64,000 nucleotides of DNA from Melieria omissa (lineage: Eukaryota; Arthropoda; Insecta; Diptera; Ulidiidae): NCBI GenBank assembly GCA_963971225.1, contig OZ020269.1, positions 41,995,264 through 42,059,263 on the forward strand, read 5' to 3'. The notes beneath the pieces were generated by a model. That model was not told where the DNA came from, did not search any database, and worked only from the letters and a program-made list of their open reading frames with translations. Both the position numbers and the translations under genes were made by a program. Of the stretch, positions 30,476 to 39,850 are shown one piece after another (positions within the stretch are counted from its first letter, which is position 1; every line of letters begins with the position of its first letter).

Positions 30476-31142
30476 TTGATCAGGAACGTAGTTTTTCCTC
30501 CATATAAATTTCTAAAACGGGGTTGTTGTTCTAGTTCATTTAAAAATTCCAGTGTTGCTGGTGTTTTTCGTTTTTTGTGACCAAAGAAATGTGTCTTTTT
30601 ATTTGTATATTTGTGGTGCCATTTCGTAATACCTTTGTATAAAATTTACTAGAAAAATATATTATTGCCCAAAAGCGCCAAATTAATCCTTGGGTATGAT
30701 TTTAATTTAATTAAATAAAGATTTTATTAGCTGCATCCAAAAAAACAACCCTGCGGTCAAACTAGAGCATTTAGCACCAAAAGCATACCTGATTTGATCT
30801 GATCGTTAGAGATTCGCTAAATGAAGAAATGCGAAATAAAAAGGACGGCAATTGACCCCGTCATATTCAATGCATTTAGCTTTGTGTTCTTTGGTATATT
30901 TTTCATTAATATTTACATAATGAAACCAAAAAAGTTCATGTGTTGGCATTTAATGCAGAAAATTAATGAGAACATACTTTAAAAAGCAAATAATTGAAAG
31001 GAATCCCTAATCCCTAATATCGGGAAAAGAGCAGACACAGTGAAAAGCTGATCACTGCCAGCACACACGGACTGTGTACGTGAATTGCAAAAAATGCACA
31101 AAAATTGGCTTACTCTCCCAGTTTCCAATCGCTTTATCGCTG
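30476..31142. repeat. Dispersed repeat R, copy 1
   Basis: Matches 39192-39850 almost base for base, starting TTGATCAGGAACGTA and ending just after CTTACTCTCCCA. Copy 1 has a few extra bases (GTT near 30527, TTTGATC near 30794). It has no clear TIRs, LTR pattern or protein. A minus-strand 75-codon frame at the right end has no family match. Its sharp left border suggests a TE end. Confidence 0.85.
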
Positions 31143-31492
31143 CCGACAACGTCCTAAAGTTAGGCCTATCGCAGCCGACTGTAACGAAGTGGCCACAGCC
31201 TTGCAAAGCGTTTTATGTCCCAAGTGAATACAGTCTGAGATGATTGACCAGGATAAAAGTGAAGCGAAGTTTTACATAAAAACTAATTTTCCTAGTGTTA
31301 TAGGTGTGTCGATAGCACTCCCATTGCGATTCTGTCACCAAAAGCGTAAGGATAAAATAATAAATCGCGGCAAGGAGTAATTTATGCCAAAATTAGCGAA
31401 ACCTTAGCCTTTAAGTGCTCATAAGGATATACAAATCTTTTCGCGCAGAAGGTCGATCGCATAATAACGTGAACAAATTTTGTTCTTATTAA

Positions 31493-32184
31493 CACTAGAA
31501 TGTTCGGATAGGTACAAATGTAATAACTTGTAATGTTCAGAAAAGTAGATAATTATATTTGTAATAGGAATCACCAGGGGAGCTCATTCAGTAGCGTCCG
31601 TCCGTCTGTCTATCCGTCAATCGGCTGGTTCGCACAATAGGACCTGAACGCGAATAGTCATTTAGATGAAATTTGGTATAGAACCTCCTGGTGCTCATAC
31701 TAAAAACTGGTAACCATTTGGGCATGGTTCGCCCACTTTTAACCCACTTTTTGCAACGAAACAAATAAAAAACAGAGTGAATAACTCAAAAGTTATGCAA
31801 CAAGATACTACTCGTATCGCTACAGGGAACGTTATAGGAGGCGGTAAACCGATTGAAACAAGACGTACCGTTGCTGGCTCAAGCACACAAAGTCGTGTGA
31901 GCAAGAAAGTTATTGCCACCTGTAAGATTTGTTATTTTCCCGAAAAATTTAAACGCAAAACGCGCCAATCATGTTGTTCTTGTGAAGACCCAGTGTGTTC
32001 CGTTCATTCCTCGCAGTCGCCTAACCATGTAAATAATTATAATCCACAAAAATAAAACTTATGTTTGCACAAGCAAACATCCACCCGCCGTTTTTTCATT
32101 TTGTTTACAACTTAAAGGAGAAATCCCATGGGGGTACATTTGTACCTACGCCGAGCAAAATACGTTGAGCCGAACACTCTAGTG
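31493..32184 (+). mobile_element. piggyBac-type element, internally deleted
   Basis: TTAA flanks both ends (31489-31492 and 32185-32188). The ends CACTAGAATGTTCGG and the inverted CACTAGAGTGTTCGG form short TIRs, and GGTACAAATGTA is repeated subterminally in both orientations. It retains the cysteine-rich C-terminus of a transposase near its right end, as in intact piggyBac elements. Inserted in repeat S. Confidence 0.85.
31777..32055 (+). pseudogene. piggyBac-like transposase C-terminal Cys-rich domain
   Basis: A 92-codon frame ending in CKICYFPEKFKRKTRQSCC, then CEDPVCSVHSS, a zinc-binding pattern (CxxC, CxxC, CxxH) typical of the C-terminal domain that piggyBac transposases use for end binding. 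The catalytic DDD domain is absent. The TTAA flanks and TIRs of the host element independently support the family. Confidence 0.65.
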
Positions 32185-32546
32185 TTAATCAACACACGTC
32201 GGGCATAGCCAGCCAAATTCAGCCAGAAACAAAAATTCAAAATTTACAATTTTCATTCGCTCATCAACACAACAACAACAGCACATTGCCCTTCATTCGC
32301 TTCATTGTAAAAAAACAGTAACTTCTATGGCCGGCATCGAGCGCACGAACTTGCCCTGCACCATTCGGCATTTACTGAAGTTACAATAACAGAGATCATC
32401 GTCGCACGAGAAATTAACAGAGACAAAAGTTCTGTTCAACCAACTCTGTTATCTTCCCTTATGCTGCTTTCGGCCCGCACCCGAAATTCAGATTGCTTCG
32501 CTGGTCGACATGCGCATTCTGTATACTGTTTATTCTGTGCTTATAG

Positions 32547-33653
32547 ACAGGTTACACCCCGCGCGTTTCAAGCGAATCAAACAAAATGATAGTGATAATA
32601 AAAAACTCCACGCCTAGAATCGACGACCCACTTACAACATTAATAAAACCTAAAATGAATTTTTTTAAATAATTGCATTAACTTGTTGCCCCTTCTTATG
32701 ACAAATTATTGCAATGTTGAAACATTTTCTCTTTTGAAAATTCAATATCGATCGTAACTACAGTCACACAGGATGCATGAACGCACATAACACGCGGTCT
32801 TTAACTCCACCTTAAGCCTAAGCGTATACGGAGACGCAGGCGGCGCAGCACAGAAAAGGACATCGCAGCAAAGATGAAAATGACTGACTCAGAAAATTTT
32901 CGAACTGCGTATACGAATCTCGTAAAACCAGCACGTGTTTCGTATTCATTCCATAGACCCAGCAATATGAGCTCTTTGTCTGAATCAGCGGCTGTGTCGC
33001 TGTATACGCTGTCATATGGTACTGCGTTATTTTCAAACTACGCTATCTCGTTAGGCTTAGAGCTGGAACAGCATGTAACGCGCTACGTTCAGTGCTGCAA
33101 AAGTAGGATTAGGATCATGGCACAATAAACAAGGTAATAGCATCCCCGCAACACCAAAAACCACATGTATTTTGTTGGTAGGATCGTGTATCGCTACTGT
33201 AAAATTCAGCTGTCATTTTCCGACGAAAGAGGGAGAAACTGAAAACAGACAAAAGTGATTGTTGCCAGACGGTGCTGTATTTGAGTGAAAAAACGGGAAA
33301 AGTGCTCAGGTCAGTTGTTTTCAGTCAGGTATTTTCATTTTAACCGATGCGGCAACACCGCACCACTGCTGACACCGACGATTTTGATAGAAGCGATACA
33401 CGATCAGCCGGTGGCTTGCTATAACCTTGTTAGTTGAACCATGATTAGGATTACCAAATGAGTGGCAATATGATGTAAAGTTGAGGCTGTAGCTGAAGTA
33501 CAAAGCATAAACTTTTCAGATGCTGGGTCCCGAAATATTATGGTTATCTGTATTATGTCTGCGGTGTTATGTCTGGTAAACGCTAAAGTTGACGAAAGAC
33601 ATCATTGCGTTAAGGTTGTTAGAATGTTCCATGCCATTTTTTATCGGGCACGT
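32547..33653. other. No gene recognised
   Basis: Includes open frames of 60-84 codons on both strands (for example 32874-33128) with no recognisable motif. A weak inverted match TAAGCCTAAGCGTATACG (32812) against CTATCTCGTTAGGCTTA (33042) hints at another small TIR element. Confidence 0.4.
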
Positions 33654-34663
33654 CTACGGTTTCCATGGCGCCGCGATTTGATGATGGTTTTAGATAAATT
33701 GGCCGAAAATAAATCGAAAATGTAAAATAAAATTTTTTGATATCTCGCTTCGTTTTCGAGATATCGAAGTTCAAAGTGAAATTCACAACGATTATGAGTT
33801 CGATGTATATAACTGTAAATTTACTGTTATATGCAATCTTACCAGATCAGCGCTTTTTTCGCAATCCCAGAGATGCATACAGTTTTCCCGAGTGGCCGGC
33901 CTTCGGCCGGGCGCTAAAAAATAACCCTCCACATAAGCCACCACATCAGGCAACAGTCAGGTGTGAACAGTATTTTTTGTTCAAATCCATAGTTCAAAGC
34001 CATAGTTTTTTTAGCAATAAGTTTTTCCATGTGGCCGGCCTTTGGCCGGGCGCTAAAAAAATAACCCTCATGGGAGTCACCACCACATCAGGCAACAGTC
34101 AGGTGTGCACAGTATTTTTTGTTCAAATCCATGGTTCCAAGCCATAGTTTTTTTAGCAATAAGTTTTTCCAGGTGGCCGGCCTTCGGCCGGGCGCTAAAA
34201 AAATAACCCTCATGGGAGTCACCTCCACATCAGGCAACAGTCAGGTGTGCACAGTATTTTTTGTTCAAATCCATAGTTCCAAGCCATAGTTTTTTTAGCA
34301 ATAAGTTTTTCCAGGTGGCCGGCCTTCGGCCGGGCGCTAAAAAATTAACCCTCATGGGAGTCACCACCACATCAGGCAGCAATCAGGTGTGTCACAGTAT
34401 TTTTTGTTCAAATCCTTTCATAGCAAAGGATCGTTCTTAAGCAAAACCTTCATAATTCTGTGATTTCGTCGCATAACATTGCATATAACGGTAAATCTAC
34501 AGTTATTTACATTGAATTCATATTCGTTGTGAATTTCACTTTGAACCTCGATATCTCGAAAACGAAGCGAGATATCAAAAAATTTTATTTTTACATTTTC
34601 GATTTATTTTCGGCCAATTTATCTAAAACTATCATCAAATCGCGGCGCCACGGAAACCGTAGA
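33654..34663. mobile_element. Foldback element with 187-bp arms and a central minisatellite
   Basis: The left arm 33654-33838 and right arm 34477-34663 are inverted copies with few mismatches (TCTACGGTTTCCATGGCGCC against GGCGCCACGGAAACCGTAGA; also TTTCGAGATATCGA). Between them lie four units of about 142 bp (33892-34420). Long TIRs around tandem repeats is the layout of Foldback/Galileo-type or satellite-carrying elements. The right arm overlaps the start of the segmental duplication. No TSD or coding region was found. Confidence 0.85.
33892..34420. repeat. Minisatellite, ~142-bp units each with a GC hairpin
   Basis: GTGGCCGG starts at 33892, 34031, 34173 and 34315. Each unit has CCGGCC-TTC-GGCCGG (one unit CTTTGG), a perfect 6-bp stem with a 3-base loop, then GGCGCTAAAAAA, ACCCTC, CAGGCA(A/G)CA(G/A)TCAGGTGTG and GTATTTTTTGTTCAAATCC. 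The first unit is the most diverged and units 2-4 are nearly identical. Confidence 0.92.
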
Positions 34664-34754
34664 ATCCCCTTTTATCGCATTTGCTTCGTCGTTTCAGTGA
34701 AATGAGTGTTTTCATAGAATTTAATTTGAATTGGAAAATGTGTAACTTGTATAG

Positions 34755-35098
34755 AGTCCGACCGATTCCCATTTTTTTGCCGATTCCGTAGAAAATATAA
34801 AATGAATGGATTCAATCAAAAACAGTTTATTTTACAAAAGAACAAAACGAAGGGGCTATATTAAATATTGTTTGTAACATATTTCACATAAATAACCCAA
34901 ACATGAAAAAATTAAAATTGAAAACTAAAAAAATCACAAGGCAATCCAGCGTATACATTAATCTGTATTTAAAAAATAATAACAGCCATATTCACAATCT
35001 GTGGTTTTTGGTCTTTTATTGTGTATTTTTGGTAATTGTGCTGAATTTTTTAACGTAACAAAAACAAATGCATGCAACTGAAAGTACAACCAATTTAC
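34755..35098. mobile_element. Left end of a hAT-like element, copy 1
   Basis: TAGAGTCCGACCGATTCCC is the same end as at 38353. Its partner (inverted TAGAGTCCGACTGATTAATC) is found only after copy 2, at 44344-44363, because copy 1 ends at the duplication junction. The interior is AT-rich and non-coding up to the inner hAT insertion. Confidence 0.6.
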
Positions 35099-35280
35099 TA
35101 GTGGTGGCAAACTATCGATGGTACATGCCTATCGCGACTATCGATGGTCCTATACCGATAGTGATCGATAGTCAACTTTCTTTCAATGGTAGCACGATTT
35201 TTGAAATGTCAGTGCTTGAGTGTGGCAACGCTGCCAAAAAATTAAATTGTTTTTGTTCATAACTTTAGGTGCTCAATTTT

Positions 35281-36707
35281 CATGATGCAATTATTAAAGG
35301 TGATGTACGTAGGCAGCCGTCTCGTTCTAATTTGACAATGTTGGCTCCCTTAGCAAATCAGTAATGCTTCTTTGAAAAAGTTCTTTTTTATTTAGAAGAA
35401 AATTTGAAAAAAGTACTTACAAATAGTAACATTCTCTAAAAACAAAAGGTGGGTATTACTGAACCATTTCACGCTGTTTGTTTTGATTCTTTTCGTTGAA
35501 ATTCAAATATATTTTCGTTGTATTTGAATTTAAAGCGCGCGAATTTCGGTATATTTAATAATTTTACCATCCACTACGTGGAGACTGGCGGCTAATTCAG
35601 CTACACAAACAACAACAACTGCAATTCCCACCCGCTGCAGCCATTCTACATACTTACTTAACTGGCCATAACAACCCGTGATCGGGTTACGGCCTGCCGC
35701 AAAACTTCTCTTCAGGCGCCTCTGCTTTGCGCTCGCCTTCTCCAGTTGGTAACACCAAGAGATGACAGGGCCTCTTCAACTTGGTCCTTCCACCGGAGAC
35801 ACGGCCTCCCTCTTCGCCGCCGACCTCCAACCATCGCATCGAACACCTTTTTCGCCGGAATTTCGTCGTCCATGCGGCAGACATGACCGAGCCAGCGTAG
35901 CCGCTGGATGTTTATTCGCGGTGGCACATCCACACCGTCGTCGTCGATTGGTGCCATCTAGACATTTTCACCACTGGGAACAACCTATCGTCACCTGCGA
36001 GCAGCTTGGTGTAGTGCTCCTTCCACAACCCCAGTACACCCTGCGCATCCGTAACCAGATCCCCGTTTTCATCTCTGCAAGAAGATGCCCCGGGCTGAAC
36101 TGCCCGACTGTGGGAATAAATATACCTTCTCGCCCGACCTTTGCATTGAAGTCCCGAGGACGATTTTAACGTCATGGGCCGGGCACCCGTCGTAGACGTC
36201 CTCGATTCTACATACAGATACTGCAAATCGTTCAGGCCCAGGCCGAGCGCGCGCTACCGTCTTGTTGCATTTTTTAAATGCCGAATGCACTTTCGCATAT
36301 AATATTTAAATTGTATGAAAAATAAAATCCACAAAAAATATTTGCATTTCTTTTCTTTTCAAACTAGAAATTATTACCATTTTTTGTTTTCAAGATTACG
36401 GTATCTTTAAAGATATAATCATTTAAACCTCTTAAATCGTTGTAAATTATCCGAACCCACCCAAAAGCATTCTGATGGTAACATTTTTTTGAATAACTTT
36501 CTTATATATTTTGACCTTCCGCACATCATTTTTTTTACTTATATTTAGTTTTTAATCAAAATCAGTATCCTCCTTTTTTAAATACCTTTTCATGAAAAGG
36601 CCTCAATTTATTCCCCATTACCCCTGGTTCTGAAATACAGCACTGAGCTAAGGGAGTGTCAAAACTCGGCTGTCACAACGTACATCACCTTTAATAATTG
36701 CATCATG
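35281..36707. mobile_element. TIR element with 9-bp target duplication (MULE- or Merlin-like)
   Basis: 30-bp perfect inverted repeats (outer 20 bases CATGATGCAATTATTAAAGG) and a 9-bp duplication CTCAATTTT (35272-35280 and 36708-36716). The matching place in duplication copy 2 (about 42114-42122) has one CTCAATTTT and no insertion, so this is a proven insertion. No transposase of its own is readable; it carries an RTE-like LINE relic. Nine-base duplications are typical of Mutator-like elements and also occur in Merlin. Confidence 0.9.
35655..36240 (-). pseudogene. RTE-like LINE relic inside the TIR element
   Basis: Minus-strand translation gives GDLVTDAQGVLGLWKEHYTK (the linker before RT). 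It then jumps to the C-terminal end, INIQRLRWLGHVCRMDD, ...RRRGRPCLRWKDQVEEAL, and LGVTNWRR, hallmark RTE C-terminal sequence. The RT palm is deleted between them. It shares the GTGTGGATGTGCCACC-like flank with the RTE relic at 8866-9665. Confidence 0.75.
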
Positions 36708-36835
36708 CTCAATTTTTACTGCACACATAATAAAAAAATCCATTCACACTATCGAAACTATCGATAGTGGCACAAAAACTATCGCCAACTATCGATGGTG
36801 TCCACTATCGATAGTTTGCCATCACTACAATTTAC

Positions 36836-38175
36836 CATAATTACTATCGCAAAACGCTATTGTAACATTGTAGACAGTGTTGACGTTTTGGTTATTTTTA
36901 ACCAAAAATGGTTATTTATATTTGTGAAAATTAGTTTTGGTTATTTGGTGATTTTTGATCCCATTTGGTTATTTTTTAGAATATTGCACACTGATGCAAA
37001 ATGTATATTAAATATAGCACAATATTATTTGGAGTGGCAATAGTATTGATATTGATTGATAGTGGCAACTCATAGCCATTACAGTTTCTTGTAAAAAAGT
37101 AAGCAGCATTGTTTAAACCAATAACTATGTTTTAAAAAGAGTCAAGAACACGTTCGCGGTGTTTCGCAACTAATTAAAAAGAATATCGCCTGTCTATTTA
37201 TGCAGCATATGAGTCAAAAGCGTTTTAAATGTTCCTTAAATCCCGAAGTTTATGTATGAGTTATGTTTTGCTTTATGTGGAATAAACATTTTGGTTATTT
37301 TTATTTCTGTTCCTGGTTATAAATTTTTTCTCTTGTGGCAACGCTGATTCTGTATTTTCTTGATAGTGATCTCACTTCATAGATTCTACTATCGATAAAT
37401 TATTCCACTCATGGCAAGTATTTTAACCCTCTAGTTCCCAAGAAGGCCTGTAGACATCCTAAATTACACCTTATGATTTTTCTAGCTGATTTTACACGTG
37501 TGCAAAGGGGAATTTCCATTTTATAAAATAAATGTATTCAGTTAATGCCCAATGCACAACGGCAGTAATTGTAAGACAAAGTTGAAGTTTCGTGAAAAAG
37601 TAAGCAAATAATTATTTTTAAAATTGTGTGAGAAACAAAAATTGTTTTAAATAAATTGTGAGCCTCAATAAAACTAAACAAATTATACTCACCAGTTGTT
37701 AATGTGTACTTTGAGAAAATTAAAAAAACATATAAAAAGAAGTTGTTACACTCTGCCAACCTAACCCAAACTTTAGAGAGTCTTGTCATTGATTATATTT
37801 TTTCACTATTTAACCATTATTTTTCTATTTGAACCGAAATTTTGATACACTGCAATGTAAAAAAGATCATGTCACGCTAAAATTTATACTAAGGCGTAGT
37901 CCGTGGGAGTAGATGAGAGAACTAGTCTCCCCTAGCCCTCTATTTCATGGAGTAGATTTTTCGACATCTATGTGAAAAGATAACAAGGCATTACAAAAAA
38001 ATAAGAACCGCATATATATATATACTTGTACCGATTTTGTTAGTTTTCCTAGTTTATACATCCCCAAAAGCAGTAACAAACAAAATTTTTCATATGGGAT
38101 TTTTTGTTGGCTATGTTTCCCAAGCAGGCCTCTAGGGCTGCACTACGCTCTCTATCACGACTCCTATTGACATGA
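36836..38175. other. Right part of duplication copy 1, no gene
   Basis: Non-coding. A run of GGTTATT motifs between 36888 and 36980 (GTTTTGGTTATTTTTAACCA and variants) is a short degenerate repeat. The same occurs at 42297-42390 in copy 2. Frames at 36795 and 37538 are conserved between copies only because the copies are nearly identical. Confidence 0.5.
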
Positions 38176-38942
38176 AATTTTAATTTTTATTTTACATTTT
38201 CGATTTATTTTCGGCCAATTTATCTAAAACTATCATCAAATCGCGGCGCCACGGAAACCGTAGAATCCCCTTTTATCGCATTTGCTTCGTCGTTTCAGTG
38301 AAATTAGTGTTTTCATAGAATTTAATTTGAATTGGAAAATGTGTAACTTGTATAGAGTCCGACCGATTCCCATTTTTTTGCCGATTCCGTAGAAAATATA
38401 AATTGAATGGATTCAATCAAAAACAGTTTATTTTACAAAAGAACAAAACGAAGGGGCTATATTAAATACTGTTTGTAACATATTTCACATAAACAACCCA
38501 AACATGAAAAAATTAAAATTGAAAACTAAAAAAATCACAAGGCAATCCAGCGTATACATTAATCTGTATTTAAAAAATAATAACAGCCATATTCACAATC
38601 TGTGGTTTTTGGTCTTTTATTGTGTATTTTTGGTAATTGTGCTGAATTTTTTAACGTAACAAAAACAAATGCATGCAACTGAAAGTACAACCAATTTACT
38701 AGTGGTGGCAAACTATCGATGGTACATGCCTATCGCGACTATCGATGGTCCTATACCGATAGTGATCGATAGTCAACTTTCTTTCAATGGTAGCACGATT
38801 TTTGAAATGTCAGTGCTTGAGTGTGGCAACGCTGCCAAGTTACTTATTTACAACATTTCGTGACAGCGCAGCTACAATTTGTTACTCTTTGGAACGTTTG
38901 GAAAGCTACATTTACAATTAATTAAATTAAAATCGAATAATA

Positions 38943-39159
38943 ATGGACACATTTTTGACTAATAAAGCACAAGGTAATGTATTTGTGTAAATATGTTTTA
39001 ATTGAATATGTGTTTGAATTGAAAAACTTTTACAAAAATAAAGGTTATTGAAAATAATGTCTCCCCGTTAAAATGTTGGTGATTAAATATTTGTGCATCC
39101 CGGCGACATCAGTGGAGTCGGAGCGGATTTTTAGTAAAGCTGGAATTATCAATTATTAG
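38943..39159 (+). pseudogene. hAT transposase relics
   Basis: ATG 38943 begins MDTFLTNKAQ, followed by a possible splice donor (CAAG|GTAATG). After a large internal deletion, 39085-39159 encodes KYLCIPATSVESERIFSKAG and then IINY before a stop. This is the core of the hAT C-terminal dimerisation region (usually P.SSA..ERLFS.AG). The DNA-binding and catalytic parts are gone. Confidence 0.85.
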
Positions 39160-39191
39160 AGACAACCGGGGCCTACTAATAGGCCCCAAGA

Positions 39192-39850
39192 TTGATCAGG
39201 AACGTACTTTTTCCTCCATATAAATTTCCAAAACGGGGTTGTTCTAGTTCATTTCAAAATTCCAGTGTTGCTGGTGTTTTTCGTTTTTTGTGACCAAAGA
39301 AATTTGTCTTTTTATTTGTATATTTGTGGTGCCATTTCGTAATACCTTTGTATAAAATTTACTAGAAAAATATATTATTGCCCAAAAGCGCCAAATTAAT
39401 CCTTGGGTATGATTTTAATTTAATTAAATAAAGATTTTATTAGCTGCATCCAAAAAAACAACCCTGCGGTCAAACTAGAGCATTTAGCACCAAAAGCATA
39501 CCTGATCTGATCGTTAGAGATTCGCTAAATGAAGAAATGCGAAATAAAAAGGACGGCAATTGACCCCGTCATATTCAATGCATTTAGCTTTGTGTTCTTT
39601 GGTATATTTTTCATTAATATTTACATAATGAAACCAAAAAAGTTCATGTGTTGGCATTTAATGCAGAAAATTAATGAGAACATACTTTAAAAAGCAAATA
39701 ATTGAAAAGAATCCCTAATCCCTAATATCGGGAAAAGAGCAGACACAGTGAAAAGCTGATCACTGCCAGCACACACGGACTGTGTACGTGAATTGCAAAA
39801 AACGCACAAAAATTGGCTTACTCTCCCAATTTCACATCGCTTAATCGCTG
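39192..39850. repeat. Dispersed repeat R, copy 2
   Basis: Nearly identical to 30476-31142. It lies between a small hairpin (GGGGCCTACTAATAGGCCCC, 39168-39187) that ends the hAT piece and the 5'-truncated LINE. Confidence 0.85.

Larger units (their letters stand above)
31430..32546. repeat. Dispersed repeat S, copy 1, split by a piggyBac-type element
   Basis: Flanks 31440-31492 and 32185-32546 align to 54668-54725 and 55454-55770 (TCGATCGCATAATAAC..., then CCAGC.AAA..CAGCCAG, AACAGAGATCATCG, TTAACAGAGACAAAAGTT). The right end carries the motif GCGCATTCTGTATACTGTTT, which recurs near 46560, 55820, 56670 and 57790. No coding capacity was recognised. Confidence 0.75.
35099..36827 (+). mobile_element. 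Inner hAT element, copy 1 (internally deleted)
   Basis: Ends TAGTGGTGGCAAACTATCGA and the inverted TAGTGATGGCAAACTATCGA, flanked by the 8-bp duplication CAATTTAC (35091-35098 and 36828-36835). Without the nested element (35281-36707) only about 300 bp of hAT sequence remain. The interior deletion joins GCTGCCAA to AAAAATTAAATTG. The ends carry clustered ATCGAT motifs. Confidence 0.9.
34580..38175 (+). repeat. Segmental duplication, copy 1
   Basis: 34590-35240 matches 38190-38850 and 36708-38165 matches 42117-44083 (minus the insertion at 43302-43792), same order and orientation. Only scattered single-base differences are seen, for example TTTCTTGTAA versus TTTCTCGTAA. The middles differ: copy 1 holds a TIR element (35281-36707), copy 2 holds repeat R plus a LINE. 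The junction at about 38176 reads GAAATTTTAATTTTTATTTT. Confidence 0.92.

Noticed and set aside
30979..31206. Minus-strand frame at the end of repeat R, shared with 39687-39914
   Set aside because: Shared only because repeat R is duplicated; the N-terminal part differs and no domain is recognisable.
33892..34420. Rho-independent terminators (GC hairpin followed by A-rich run)
   Set aside because: The hairpins belong to a minisatellite in eukaryotic DNA, and no transcription unit is positioned to use them.
36795..37789. Frames at 36795 and 37538 conserved with 42204 and 42947
   Set aside because: Their identity only reflects the near-identical segmental duplication; no domain, codon bias or start context supports coding.
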